DNA of 43,551 nucleotides from Chthoniobacter flavus (GTDB taxonomy: Bacteria > Verrucomicrobiota > Verrucomicrobiia > Chthoniobacterales > Terrimicrobiaceae), in the NCBI GenBank assembly GCA_945883435.1, contig CAMCXK010000023.1, forward strand, positions 1-43,551, written 5' to 3'. The notes beneath the pieces are model-generated. The model did not search any database and had not been told where the DNA came from. It saw only the letters and a program-made list of their open reading frames with translations. Positions within the stretch are counted from its first letter, which is position 1. Each line of letters begins with the position of its first letter. Both the position numbers and the translations under genes were made by a program. Of the stretch, positions 1-8,557 are shown one piece after another.

Positions 1-1290
1 GTCGTCGAAATCCAGCGATCCATCCTTGAGGATGTCGCATTCGATTCCGGAAAAAATCCGGATGTCCTGGTGCCTGGCGTTGCAATCCGCAATAGCGCCG
101 ATTTGGGCGGCAAGGCGGGCTTCATCCAGTCCGTTGGCTTGAAACGATGCTTTGGAGTGATCGGCGATACCCAGATATTCCAAGCCGAGATCGCGCGCGG
201 CCTCGACCATTTCCTCCAGACTCGAGCGCCCGTCGCTGGCTGTGGTGTGGTTGTGGAATGTGCCGCGGAGGTTTGACCATTCAACAAGGCGGGGAAGGCG
301 GCGTTGGGAGGCGGCCTCGATCTCGCCGCGGTCCTCGCGAAGTTCTGGCGGCACAGGATCGAGGCCAAGAGCCTTGTAGATATCGTCCTCCTCGCGCACC
401 TCGGGGATCGGTTCCGTCGATTCGCGGCCCTCGGCCTGGCTGAACCGGTATTCATTGAGCGACCAACCGCGGGCGAGGGCTCGCGAGCGCATGCGCACGT
501 TGTGCTCCTTGCTTCCGGTGAAATAATTCAACGCAAACGGAAACTCCTCCGGAGCGACGGCCCGGAGATCGCATTGGATTCCAGATTTGAGCACCACACT
601 CGACTTGGTGGAGCCTTGGGCCAGGACGCGCTCGACCAGTTCGTGGCCGGTGAAAAATTCCATGACAGGCTCCGGACGCTTTGTTGAAACGATGAAATCG
701 AGATCGCGCACGATTTCCTTGCGGCGCCGGAAGCTGCCGGCGATTTGCGCCTGCCCGGCGTCGGGATGCGAGCGCAGGTCCTCCAGGAGGGACGTCGCCA
801 GTGCGGCGATCTCGCCGAACCGGAACTCGCCGGCGTGACTGCGCATGTGGGCGATCGCCTTGAGGATGTTGGCCGCGGTTTTTTCTCCGAATCCCGGGAG
901 CTCGGCCACGGAGCCGTTTTGGCAGGCGCGCTCCAAGCCGGTGACCGAGTGCACGCGCAGCTTCTCCCAGAGGATTTTGATTTTTTTCCCTCCGAGTCCC
1001 TGCACCTCGAAAAGAGTGAGAATATCCGGGGGAAACCCGTCGCGAAGCTCGTCGTAATAAGAAAGCCGTCCGGTGGAATGGAGTTCGGCGATCTTCTCGC
1101 CGGTTGCTTTGCCGATGCCGTCGATTCCGGTCAGGCGGTTTTCCGCAATCAGCTTTTCCAACGGTTCGGCAAGTGTTTCCAAAGCCCGCGCCGCCTGTGT
1201 GTAAGCGCGGATTTTGAAAGGATTCTCGCCTTTGATCTCCAGCAGACAGGCGATGTTTTCGAAAATCGATGCGATGTCGTCTTTGGTCAT
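1..1290 (-). CDS. polX: PolX: family X DNA polymerase with PHP exonuclease domain (C-terminus cut by window edge)
   Basis: The first 430 residues are present and the frame is still open at base 1. Residues 1-100 carry the helix-hairpin-helix (HhH) region of bacterial PolX, with DGIGKATGEKI, QGLGGKKIKI and LPGFGEKTA. A nucleotidyltransferase core follows, with AGSFRRRKE and the metal-binding pair in RDLDFIV. A PHP domain begins at FHNHTTASDGRSS and GIADHSKAS. Family members are about 570-580 residues and act in gap filling and base-excision repair, with the PHP domain giving 3'-5' exonuclease or AP-endonuclease activity. The start at 1288-1290 overlaps the stop of the upstream secreted-protein gene (ATGA), which suggests translational coupling. 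Family assignment is firm; activity is inferred from it. Confidence 0.93.
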   Translation of the reverse strand, partial: MTKDDIASIFENIACLLEIKGENPFKIRAYTQAARALETLAEPLEKLIAENRLTGIDGIGKATGEKIAELHSTGRLSYYDELRDGFPPDILTLFEVQGLGGKKIKILWEKLRVHSVTGLERACQNGSVAELPGFGEKTAANILKAIAHMRSHAGEFRFGEIAALATSLLEDLRSHPDAGQAQIAGSFRRRKEIVRDLDFIVSTKRPEPVMEFFTGHELVERVLAQGSTKSSVVLKSGIQCDLRAVAPEEFPFALNYFTGSKEHNVRMRSRALARGWSLNEYRFSQAEGRESTEPIPEVREEDDIYKALGLDPVPPELREDRGEIEAASQRRLPRLVEWSNLRGTFHNHTTASDGRSSLEEMVEAARDLGLEYLGIADHSKASFQANGLDEARLAAQIGAIADCNARHQDIRIFSGIECDILKDGSLDFDD

Positions 1291-2066
1291 GGAAGGTAGG
1301 TTTTCAATCGGTTGCGCCATCCCGGAAGCCAGCGGGCTTCGCCTCTGGCGGGCGGGGAGTTTTCGACCCTCCGGGTCAAAACCTTGTCAGCGGCGCGGGA
1401 GAAGGCGGGCAGGGGGCTTCCGGAGGCCGGCATGGATTCCAGAACTTGCAGCAGGCCCCAGCCCTCGCCCCTGTATCGCTCCCGCGGATCGATTCCCTCA
1501 CCCTTGAAATTCACGTAGTCCACAAGGGCGTAATAGCCGGTCGGTTCGGCGGCAACCCGCCGGAAGTTTTTTTCCACCTGAGACCTCTTTTCGGGAGGAG
1601 CCGCGGCAAGCATCCGCGGCACGGCGTCTTGCAAACGCCGTGCGGCGAAAATCGCCTGGTCGGAGACCGATTCGGATAAAAGTTGCCGCAATGAACGCAG
1701 GCGGTCTCCGTCGCGGTCGGCCAGAAATGAAGTTCTAGTGGACCATGGGCACGCGCCCTTCATCCAAGGTTCGATTCGATGTCCCCGCGCTTCGAGAAAC
1801 CGCACCAACCCCGGCCAACTCTCGACAAACGGTCCGCGCACACCTGCCGGATACCAGATGAAGTGGGCAATCCCGAGGGACGGGAACTCCTCCCCGGCGT
1901 TCCAACTGGTGAGGCCTGCCACGGTGCCTGCGCATTCATTGCGCCAAATCAGCCGCCCGATCCGGTCGGCTTGTTCCTTGGATAAAAAAACATCAGCCCG
2001 CGCCAGCGTGGCGAGGACGCCCAGAATCAACAACGGCCAAACGGCATATTTCACGGCACTGAACAT
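1287..2066 (-). CDS. Conserved secreted protein, possibly lysozyme-like
   Basis: A 259-residue protein with a signal peptide (MFSAVKYAVWPLLILGVLATLARA). The mature part has conserved-looking stretches: RLIWRNECAGT, GLTSWNAGEEFPSLGIAHF, YYALVDYVNFKGEG, a glycine-rich YRGEGWGLLQVL, and a C-terminal ARWLPGWRNRL. I recognise this as a widespread but uncharacterised family of about 250 residues. The early Glu of NECAGT followed by a W-N-x-GE / GI-x-H pattern recalls a lysozyme-like glycosidase, but that is only a suggestion. It follows tadA after 27 bp and its stop overlaps the polX start. No repair function is visible in it, so the linkage may be only transcriptional. Confidence 0.8.
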   Translation of the reverse strand: MFSAVKYAVWPLLILGVLATLARADVFLSKEQADRIGRLIWRNECAGTVAGLTSWNAGEEFPSLGIAHFIWYPAGVRGPFVESWPGLVRFLEARGHRIEPWMKGACPWSTRTSFLADRDGDRLRSLRQLLSESVSDQAIFAARRLQDAVPRMLAAAPPEKRSQVEKNFRRVAAEPTGYYALVDYVNFKGEGIDPRERYRGEGWGLLQVLESMPASGSPLPAFSRAADKVLTRRVENSPPARGEARWLPGWRNRLKTYLP

Positions 2067-2093
2067 AGCAGGGAGCGGGCGGAAGCAAACTTC

Positions 2094-2564
2094 TCACTCG
2101 TCCCGCGACTTGCGCCGCTCTTTGAAAAAATTTTTCAGCAACGAGCCGCATTCGTCCGCCAGCACCCCGGGCGTCACAAGGCATTGGTGGTTCAGAGAGG
2201 GCATTTGGAGAATGTTCAGCAAGCCTCCGGCGGCACCTCCCCGTGGATCGGCGCATCCAAAGACAACCCGCCGCATCCGTGCGTGCACCAAGGCCCCCGC
2301 ACACATCGGGCAGGGTTCCTTGGTCACATAAAGATCACAGTCCGTAAGACGCCAGTCGCCCACAGCCGCTTCGGCCTGCGTGATGGCAAGCATCTCGGCG
2401 TGTGCCGTGGCATCTTTCAGCATTTCCACCTGGTTCCATGCCCGCGCGATAATTTCGTCCCCGCGCACCACCACCGCTCCGCACGGAACCTCGTCCGCCG
2501 CCAGTGCCTTGTGCGCCTGCCGCAGCGCCTCCCGCATGAAGTATCCATCACTTGAAAATTCCAT
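2094..2564 (-). CDS. tadA: tRNA adenosine(34) deaminase TadA
   Basis: Deaminates adenosine 34 to inosine in tRNA-Arg(ACG). The 156-residue protein has the full cytidine/adenosine-deaminase zinc site: H55 and catalytic E57 in TAHAEMLAI, and C85/C88 in PCPMCAGAL. The ATG at 2562-2564 is preferred over longer starts because it is preceded by GGTGGAGGGC and gives the usual N-terminus (FMREALRQAHKA). It is the first gene of the minus-strand group with the lysozyme-like gene and polX, and is divergent from rpe. The tRNA-Arg with anticodon ACG at 18147-18223 is its expected substrate. Confidence 0.95.
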   Translation of the reverse strand: MEFSSDGYFMREALRQAHKALAADEVPCGAVVVRGDEIIARAWNQVEMLKDATAHAEMLAITQAEAAVGDWRLTDCDLYVTKEPCPMCAGALVHARMRRVVFGCADPRGGAAGGLLNILQMPSLNHQCLVTPGVLADECGSLLKNFFKERRKSRDE

Positions 2565-2646
2565 GCCCTCCACCCTATCGCGGCGGTGGTGCAATGCGCA
2601 AAACCCAAGCGCCCGCACGGCCGTCGAACCGGGTGATTGGGTTGGA

Positions 2647-2678
2647 ATACCGGAATTCCGCCGTAGCGCCTCCGGTAT
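2647..2678. repeat. Inverted repeat between tadA and rpe
   Basis: ATACCGGA at 2647-2654 and TCCGGTAT at 2671-2678 form a perfect 8-bp inverted repeat with a 16-base loop. The loop side starts inside a 10-bp palindrome (CGGAATTCCG, 2651-2660). It lies in the divergent tadA/rpe intergenic region, so it could be an operator or a transcript hairpin. It has no T-run and is not a convincing terminator. Function unknown. Confidence 0.35.
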
Positions 2679-2716
2679 GGCTGGAAAAACGGCGTTTCGC
2701 AGGCTATGGCGTTGGC

Positions 2717-3373
2717 ATGGACCACCGCACCACCCTCGTTGCCCCCTCGATTTTGGCCTGTGACTTCAGCCGGTTGGGCGGGGAAGTCGAGCGTGCCACA
2801 GCGGCTGGTGCGGATTGGATCCACTGCGATGTCATGGACGGCCATTTTGTGGACAATATTTCGTTCGGGCCGGCTTTCGTGGAGGCGGCTTCGCGCCACA
2901 CCGCCCGCCCGCTGGATGTGCATCTTATGATTCAGCGTCCGGATCATTTTCTTCCCAGGTTTCTCGGGCTTGCGCGATCGGTGTCCGTGCATGTCGAAGC
3001 CGACCACGATGTGGCCCAAACCCTGGGCCGCATCCGCGAAGCCGGTTTGCTTGCCGGACTGGCCATCAGTCCGCCGACGCCTTTGGAGCGTGTGCGTGAG
3101 TTTCTGGGAGCCTTCGATATTCTGCTGGTCATGACCGTGAATCCGGGATTCGGCGGCCAGCCTTTCCTTCCCGGGATGATGCAAAAGGTCCGGGAGGCGG
3201 CGGCTTGGCGGGAAGCGGCCGGTCTGGATTTCCACATTGAGGTGGATGGTGGCATCACTGTGGAAACCGCCCAACTCTCGGTGCAAGCGGGGGCGAACGT
3301 GCTGGTGGCGGGAACCTCGGTTTTTCGAGCCACCGATATGGCGGCTGAGATCGCAGCCCTCAGAAAATGTTGA
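2717..3373 (+). CDS. rpe: Ribulose-phosphate 3-epimerase
   Basis: Interconverts ribulose 5-phosphate and xylulose 5-phosphate in the pentose phosphate pathway, in the cytoplasm. The 218-residue protein is a TIM barrel with all the family marks: APSILACDFSRLG at the N-terminus, HCDVMDGHFVDN and LDVHLMI with metal ligands, MTVNPGFGGQPF (the phosphate-side signature) and EVDGGI with the last catalytic Asp. The ATG at 2717 gives the standard N-terminus. The open frame extends upstream, but that part has no family similarity. It stands alone on the plus strand, convergent with the chromate-transporter pair. Confidence 0.96.
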   Translation: MDHRTTLVAPSILACDFSRLGGEVERATAAGADWIHCDVMDGHFVDNISFGPAFVEAASRHTARPLDVHLMIQRPDHFLPRFLGLARSVSVHVEADHDVAQTLGRIREAGLLAGLAISPPTPLERVREFLGAFDILLVMTVNPGFGGQPFLPGMMQKVREAAAWREAAGLDFHIEVDGGITVETAQLSVQAGANVLVAGTSVFRATDMAAEIAALRKC

Positions 3374-3416
3374 GGGCGCGATTGTCCGAGCCTGCAACAG
3401 CGGGTCCTCCCGCGCT

Positions 3417-3944
3417 TCAAACCCAACCTGCCCAACCTGCGATCGCGGCGAGAACAATCACGACCAACGGGTGAACCTTTCGATGCAGGCTGATGGCGGC
3501 ACACGCCAGCGTCGCCCCCACGGCTCCGGGGCCATGGTCGGCCGAGCGGCTCATGAGCCACGCACTGGCGAAAACCAATCCAACCACCAGCGGGGCAAGG
3601 CCGGTCTCGATGCGCCGGTGCCATGGCGAGCGGCTGGACTTTTTCCACACCGTGCCGGCGATCCAGGTGAGGACCCCTGCCGGAACAAGCATTGCAACCG
3701 TGGCCACAAGCGCGCCCGGGATTCCAGCCGCTTTCAACCCGATAAGGGTGACAACCAGAATGCTCGGGCCCGGGGACGCCTGGGAGATTGCGTAAAGAGC
3801 GGCAAACTCGGCTCCGCTCATCCAATGATACACCGAAACCGCCTGCGTGTGCATCTCGGGAATCACGCTTGAGGAGCCGCCAAACGAAACCAGCGAGAGG
3901 CTCCCGAAGAGGGTGGCGAGGCGCGCGAGATTCTGATTATCCAT
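3417..3944 (-). CDS. Chromate-transporter-family protein, second half-size subunit
   Basis: A 175-residue hydrophobic protein of the short-chain CHR (chromate ion transporter) family. Family features visible are LVSFGGSSSVIPEM near the N-terminus and a helix containing SQASPGPSILVVTLIG, followed by further membrane helices. Short CHR proteins occur as adjacent pairs that together match one full-length ChrA. This gene overlaps its partner's stop by 8 bp (3937-3944). Full-length ChrA exports chromate; for short pairs the real substrate is often unproven, so the name marks the family only. The ATG at 3942-3944 is chosen because upstream codons add a non-family extension. Confidence 0.85.
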   Translation of the reverse strand: MDNQNLARLATLFGSLSLVSFGGSSSVIPEMHTQAVSVYHWMSGAEFAALYAISQASPGPSILVVTLIGLKAAGIPGALVATVAMLVPAGVLTWIAGTVWKKSSRSPWHRRIETGLAPLVVGLVFASAWLMSRSADHGPGAVGATLACAAISLHRKVHPLVVIVLAAIAGWAGWV

Positions 3945-4485
3945 GCTTCCGGAACCCGGCATGCCAGATTGAGAGAGGGGCCAGCAAGGCCAAGGAGGCA
4001 ACCAGCGGCCATTTGAAAAAAACGGTCAGGGCGAGCATAGCCGCGCAAAGCAGCCAGGGAACGCCTCCCTGTATGGATTTGCGGGCGGCTTCGATCCCCA
4101 TCGCGATCGTCAATCCGATGGCTGCCGCGGCCGCTCCACGCAATGCCCGCTGGATTTCCTCAAGGTGGTTGAACTGAAAATACAAGAGTGCCATCAAAAC
4201 GATCAAAATCGCAGGCAGTGCCGTCAGGCCGAAGACCGCCGCGGCTCCACCCGAAAGTCCGTGGAACTTGGAACCGGTGAGCACTGCCACATTGATCTGG
4301 TTGGCTCCGGGGAGGAGGCGGCTCATCGCAAGGATTTCCAAAAACTCCTCCTCCCCGAGCCAGCGCTTTTCCTCCACCAGCACGCGCTGCGCCCATGCGG
4401 ACAAGCCTCCGCCCACTGCCGCCATGGCGATGCGTGTGAATGTCCATGCGATTTCACGACGGGTCGGGCGGGCCTCCTCACTCAT
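3937..4485 (-). CDS. Chromate-transporter-family protein, first half-size subunit
   Basis: A 182-residue membrane protein, partner of the gene at 3417-3944. It has the CHR pattern GGGLSAWAQ...EEKRWLGEEEFLEI followed by SRLLPGANQINVAVLTG, then about four more hydrophobic helices. The start at 4483-4485 lies 8 bp inside the end of the upstream PLD-family gene (stop at 4478-4480), and its own end overlaps the next gene by 8 bp, so the three are probably translated from one message. No regulator of the ChrB type is nearby. Confidence 0.86.
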   Translation of the reverse strand: MSEEARPTRREIAWTFTRIAMAAVGGGLSAWAQRVLVEEKRWLGEEEFLEILAMSRLLPGANQINVAVLTGSKFHGLSGGAAAVFGLTALPAILIVLMALLYFQFNHLEEIQRALRGAAAAAIGLTIAMGIEAARKSIQGGVPWLLCAAMLALTVFFKWPLVASLALLAPLSIWHAGFRKHG

Positions 4486-5458
4486 GGTGCAGGTCGGTGT
4501 CGTGTGGAAAATCGGACTCCTCCAGCGGGTGCAGGGGATCCGGGATGTCATAGCGGCGGGAGGCGTCCCAATCGGCTTCAAAAATCGACTGCAAGCGCTG
4601 GACAACGCCCCGGTCGCGCACGCGGATTCCCAGTTCCCGGCGGAGGTCGAAAGCAGAACGGTCCAGATTCATCGAACCAAGAAGAATCCGTTCCCCGTCC
4701 GCCAAAAGGAGCTTTGCATGGGCCCGAAGGTGCTTTTGCTTGTGGATTTTCACTCCGGCGTGGCGCATCACGCGCAGCGAGGAAAAGGTGTCGAGCACAT
4801 CAACATCGCTGATGCCATGGCGGCCTCCGCAGAGCACCCGCACTTTTACTCCCCGGGAGGCCGCGGCCACGATGCGGTCGAGCACGGCAGCATCGACAAA
4901 TTTCGGATGCTGAACGTCGAGCGAATCTTGTGCCGCATCGATGAAGTCCGCCACATGCCGGCGGGATCCGGCATTGCTCCACAGCAGTGCGGATTCGTCC
5001 GGCGGATCGAAGCGTTTCCGGTTCCAATCGGCCTCGAAGCATGCGGCGACCTCGTTTGCGAGTTGCCGGTCCTCGATCAACAATCCGTAGTCGCGGGTGT
5101 GCGTGAAATATTTTTCACACAGATTGAATGTCGCGAGGAGAACCCGGTTGCCGTCGGCAACCATCGATTTTTCATGGGTGACATGGAACTCCGGGTTTGC
5201 CCACCGCACGTCGACGCCGGCGGATTCCAAGAGCGCAAAGGTGTCGTCGTTCGGACGCGATCCGCCGGAGCGCTTTTCATTGAGCATCACCCGCACGTCG
5301 ACGCCGCGTTTTTTGGCCCGGACCACCGCGTCGAGCAAAACCGGATGCGTCAGGGTGAATTGTTTCACGCAAAGAGTGGCCACCGCCAAGTCGATGAATT
5401 GCTCCACAGGGCGGGGGCCGTCGTCCGGTTGAACCAATGGTGTTATTGCAGTGTGCAT
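4478..5458 (-). CDS. Phospholipase D-family protein (cardiolipin-synthase-like)
   Basis: A 326-residue protein with two intact HxKx4D motifs: H95/K97/D102 in THEKSMVAD and H247/K249/D254 in AHAKLLLAD. Each is followed by a G-S/T-x-N-like stretch (LLATFN, LLGSMN). Two HKD motifs in one chain form one PLD active site with a phosphohistidine intermediate. Substrates in the family include phosphatidylglycerol (cardiolipin synthase) and nucleic acids. It lacks the N-terminal membrane helices of the ClsA type and has no signal peptide, so ClsB-like or a soluble PLD is more likely. It lies 72 bp downstream of folA and overlaps the transporter pair. Confidence 0.85.
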   Translation of the reverse strand: MHTAITPLVQPDDGPRPVEQFIDLAVATLCVKQFTLTHPVLLDAVVRAKKRGVDVRVMLNEKRSGGSRPNDDTFALLESAGVDVRWANPEFHVTHEKSMVADGNRVLLATFNLCEKYFTHTRDYGLLIEDRQLANEVAACFEADWNRKRFDPPDESALLWSNAGSRRHVADFIDAAQDSLDVQHPKFVDAAVLDRIVAAASRGVKVRVLCGGRHGISDVDVLDTFSSLRVMRHAGVKIHKQKHLRAHAKLLLADGERILLGSMNLDRSAFDLRRELGIRVRDRGVVQRLQSIFEADWDASRRYDIPDPLHPLEESDFPHDTDLHHE

Positions 5459-5530
5459 CTCTCCAGTGGAGAAAAAACACGCCCGGAGGCAATGGAATTG
5501 TGAAAGCTCCGATGGCCGGGCCAGAGGAAT

Positions 5531-5992
5531 TCAATCCCTCCGGTGGTGGTGCCGGATTTCAAACCCGTCGCCCCGTTCGAGCACCGTGCCGCCGTCGAAG
5601 AGGGAGGCGTAATCCGGAAAATACGTGTCTCCCGGAACCTCGCAGTCCACATGGGTCAGCAGCAGGGAGCTGCAGCGCGGCAAAAGCGCCGTGTAAAGCT
5701 GTGAGCCGCCGATCAGGAAAAGAGTTTTCCCCGGTTGGGAAGGGGGGATTTCCTCCAGTGTCCGGATCATCCGAACCCCGGAAATATCCCCCGAACGGCT
5801 CAGCACCCAATTTTCGCGGCCCGGCAGCGGCTTCCCGATCGAGTCGTAGGTTTTTCGGCCCATGAGCACCACGTGCCCGAGCGTGGTCCGTTTGAAAAAC
5901 TTCAAGTCCCCGGGCAGGTGCCAGGGGATGGTGCCGCCGGCACCGATCACGCGGCGGGCGGTCAGCGCGGCGATGGCAATCAGGTCGGTCAT
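5531..5992 (-). CDS. folA: Dihydrofolate reductase
   Basis: Reduces dihydrofolate to tetrahydrofolate with NADPH, regenerating the cofactor oxidised by thymidylate synthase. The 153-residue sequence shows [24 protein letters not shown] (substrate pocket), [21 protein letters not shown] (NADPH site) and [10 protein letters not shown]. The start overlaps the stop of thyA by 4 bp (ATGA), giving the classical thyA-folA order. Confidence 0.96.
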   Translation of the reverse strand: MTDLIAIAALTARRVIGAGGTIPWHLPGDLKFFKRTTLGHVVLMGRKTYDSIGKPLPGRENWVLSRSGDISGVRMIRTLEEIPPSQPGKTLFLIGGSQLYTALLPRCSSLLLTHVDCEVPGDTYFPDYASLFDGGTVLERGDGFEIRHHHRRD

Positions 5993-6783
5993 ACCGAAAT
6001 GGGAGCCTTGATGGCGGGATGCGGATCGTAGCCGGTGAGCGCAAAATCCTCGAACACGAATTCCTCAAGTGCCCGGCGATCACGGTTGAGACTCATCTGC
6101 GGGAGGGGGCGGCATTCGCGGGAGAGTTGCAGGCGGGCCTGGTCAAGGTGGTTTGTGTAAAGATGCAAATCGCCGAAGGTGTGAACAAACTCGCCGGGCC
6201 GCAACCCGCACACCTGCGCGACCATGAGCGTGAGCAAGGCGTAGGACGCGATGTTGAAGGGAACGCCGAGAAACAAATCCGCGCTGCGTTGGTAAAGCTG
6301 GCAGCTCAGCTCTCCCTGGCGAACGTGGAATTGAAAAAGCGCATGGCACGGCGCCAGAGCCATCTGATCGAGTTCCGCGGGATTCCAGGCGCTGACAACA
6401 TGGCGACGGCTGGCGGGGTTCGAGCGCAAATCCGATACCACGCGGGCGATCTGGTCCACCACGGTTCCATCGGCCCCGCGCCAACTTCTCCACTGCGCTC
6501 CGTAAATCCGGCCCAGGTTCCCGTTTTCATCGGCCCATTCGTCCCAGATGGTGACGTTCTCGGCGCGGAGCGCGGCGACATTTGTCTCGCCGCGGAGGAA
6601 CCACAGCAACTCGTGAATGATCGAGCGCAGGTGGAGTTTCTTGGTCGTCAGCAGGGGAAAGGAATGCCGCAGGTCGAAACGCTCCTGTGCGCCAAAGACG
6701 GAGAGTGTTCCGGTGCCTGTGCGGTCGTCCACAGGAGTTCCCTTTTCCAAAACAAGGCGCAGCAGGCGGTGGTATTGTTCCAT
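5989..6783 (-). CDS. thyA: Thymidylate synthase ThyA
   Basis: Methylates dUMP to dTMP using methylenetetrahydrofolate. The 264-residue length is exactly that of the E. coli type. Key segments are the phosphate-binding DDRTGTGT loop, [18 protein letters not shown], the catalytic Cys146 in [10 protein letters not shown], the paired arginines in [15 protein letters not shown], and [22 protein letters not shown]. It is coupled to folA by a 4-bp overlap and follows the ABC ATPase gene after 38 bp. Confidence 0.97.
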   Translation of the reverse strand: MEQYHRLLRLVLEKGTPVDDRTGTGTLSVFGAQERFDLRHSFPLLTTKKLHLRSIIHELLWFLRGETNVAALRAENVTIWDEWADENGNLGRIYGAQWRSWRGADGTVVDQIARVVSDLRSNPASRRHVVSAWNPAELDQMALAPCHALFQFHVRQGELSCQLYQRSADLFLGVPFNIASYALLTLMVAQVCGLRPGEFVHTFGDLHLYTNHLDQARLQLSRECRPLPQMSLNRDRRALEEFVFEDFALTGYDPHPAIKAPISV

Positions 6784-6821
6784 GCGTCAATGCCGGACTT
6801 CCGGAGTGGAGGTTTGATAGG

Positions 6822-7652
6822 TCATGTGAAGGAATCCTCAATGGTGCGAAGGCGGTGGAGACGCGCGCCAAGCCGGGGAACACAGGCGATCAGCGCCCTT
6901 GTGTAAGGGTGCCGGGGGGCTCCGAGAACCTCTTCGGTGCGCCCTTGCTCGACAATCTCGCCGCGAAGCATGACAGCCACATTTTCGCAAAGGCCGCGGA
7001 TGATCCCGAAATTGTGGGTGATCAGGATCAGCGCCATGTTGTGCTCGGCGCGCAGGCGGCGGAGCTGGTCGAGAATTTGCTTTTGAATGGTGACATCGAG
7101 GGCCGTGGTGGGTTCATCGGCCACCAGCAACCGGGGACGGCAGGCCAGGGCCATCGCAATCATGGCCCGCTGCTGCATGCCACCGCTCAGTTGGTGTGGA
7201 TAATCCCACATGCGTCGCGCGGGATCGACGATGCCCACGGCATCGAGCCAGCGCACGATCTCGGCGTCCAAATCCCGGACATCCGTCCGGTGGAGCCGGA
7301 TTCCCTCGGCGATCTGGCTGTGAATCGTGAAAACCGGGTTGAGCGAAGTGCCCGGTTCCTGAAACACGTAGGCGATTCCGCCGCCCCGGAGCGCTCGCAG
7401 CGGCTTGTCGGGAAGGGTGAGCATCTCGTGCCCCTCGAAACGGATCGAGCCGCCGGCATACTCCGCCGGGGGGGTGGGAAGCAGGCGGGCGAGAGAGAGG
7501 GCGGTGACACTTTTTCCGCTGCCACTCTCGCCGACAATGGCCAGGGACTCGCCCGCCCCGAGCGAGAAAGACACATTCCGGACGGCATCCACTGTTCCGG
7601 TGCGGCTCCGGAATCGGATGGACAGGTTTTGAACGTCAAGCAGCGGATTCAT
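6822..7652 (-). CDS. ABC transporter ATP-binding protein, OppD/DppD type
   Basis: A 276-residue nucleotide-binding subunit of the peptide/nickel/opine importer class. Motifs are Walker [10 protein letters not shown]-loop [12 protein letters not shown], signature LSGGMQQR, Walker [13 protein letters not shown] and switch His in ITHNFG. The C-terminal [16 protein letters not shown] is typical of OppD/DppD/OppF ATPases. The ATG at 7650-7652 overlaps the end of the permease gene by 4 bp. The usual second ATPase (OppF/DppF) is not next to it: the following gene is thyA. The transported substrate cannot be told from the sequence. Confidence 0.9.
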   Translation of the reverse strand: MNPLLDVQNLSIRFRSRTGTVDAVRNVSFSLGAGESLAIVGESGSGKSVTALSLARLLPTPPAEYAGGSIRFEGHEMLTLPDKPLRALRGGGIAYVFQEPGTSLNPVFTIHSQIAEGIRLHRTDVRDLDAEIVRWLDAVGIVDPARRMWDYPHQLSGGMQQRAMIAMALACRPRLLVADEPTTALDVTIQKQILDQLRRLRAEHNMALILITHNFGIIRGLCENVAVMLRGEIVEQGRTEEVLGAPRHPYTRALIACVPRLGARLHRLRTIEDSFT

Positions 7653-8554
7653 GAAGGACGTGATTCCAGGGCGCGCCGAAGGGCATCGCCAACCATGTAA
7701 AAAGCAAGGGATGCGGAAAAAATCGCCAATCCCGGAAAGACAAGCAACCACCAAGCGTCCAGAATGTAGGTTTTGCCATCGGCGATGACGTTGCCCCAAG
7801 TGGCCTGCGGAGGGGGGACCCCGAAACTGAGAAAACTCAAGCCCGACTCGACGAGGATCGCATCCGGAATACTCACCACTGCGGTGACGAAAATCGGAGC
7901 GGCGGCGTTGGGCAGGATGTGGCGGAACACGATGCGCCTTCCACTCTGGCCCATGGCTCTCGCCGCGCGGACATACTCGCTTTCCCGCAGGGTTAAAAAC
8001 TCCGCACGGACGAGACGCGCCGTTCCGGTCCAACTCACCAGCCCGATCACCGTGATGATGATCCAAATATTAGGCCCGGTGAGGGCGATCGCGCTCAAAA
8101 TCAAAAAAAACGACGGGAAACACAGCAGGGCGTCCACGACGCGCATGATGACATTGTCGACCCATCCGCCGAAGTATCCACTGACCGCGCCGGCGACGAT
8201 TCCAATGCCCAGGGAGACGCCCATCGCCACAAATCCCACTGTGAGCGAGATCATCGAACCCGAGACCAGGCGCGAGAGAACATCACGCCCGAGATTGTCC
8301 GTGCCCAGCCAGTGTGCGGGGGAGGGGGGCTGCAACTTGGCTTCCAGACGGGTGGCGTTCGGATCTTGCGGCATCGGCAGGCCGAGCGCTGTGAGAACCG
8401 CGGCCGTCAACGCCACCGCGAGGTAAACCGCCACCACTCCCGATGCCGCCAAGGCCCACCGGTTGTCCAAAAAACGGGCCCATGCGAGCCGCATCGGGCT
8501 GTCGCCCGTTCCCGCGGGAGTTTCGGAAGGCGGTGGGACGGAGGTCGCCGTCAC
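7649..8554 (-). CDS. ABC transporter permease, OppC/DppC type
   Basis: A 301-residue inner-membrane permease. It has an N-terminal helix (WALAASGVVAVYLAVAL), the OppC-specific region HWLGTDNLGRDVLSRLVSG, further helices and the EAA coupling loop EYVRAARAMGQSGRRIVFRH. It is coupled to the ATPase gene by a 4-bp overlap. Its normal heterodimer partner (OppB type) is missing: the upstream gene is superoxide dismutase, 3 bp away. Either oppB and the binding protein are elsewhere, or the locus has been rearranged. Confidence 0.9.
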   Translation of the reverse strand: MTATSVPPPSETPAGTGDSPMRLAWARFLDNRWALAASGVVAVYLAVALTAAVLTALGLPMPQDPNATRLEAKLQPPSPAHWLGTDNLGRDVLSRLVSGSMISLTVGFVAMGVSLGIGIVAGAVSGYFGGWVDNVIMRVVDALLCFPSFFLILSAIALTGPNIWIIITVIGLVSWTGTARLVRAEFLTLRESEYVRAARAMGQSGRRIVFRHILPNAAAPIFVTAVVSIPDAILVESGLSFLSFGVPPPQATWGNVIADGKTYILDAWWLLVFPGLAIFSASLAFYMVGDALRRALESRPS

Positions 8555-8557
8555 GGC

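Noticed and set aside
3400-3413. GCGGG-TCCT-CCCGC hairpin between rpe and the chromate-transporter pair as a terminator
   Set aside because: Only 5 bp of stem and no T-run on either strand.
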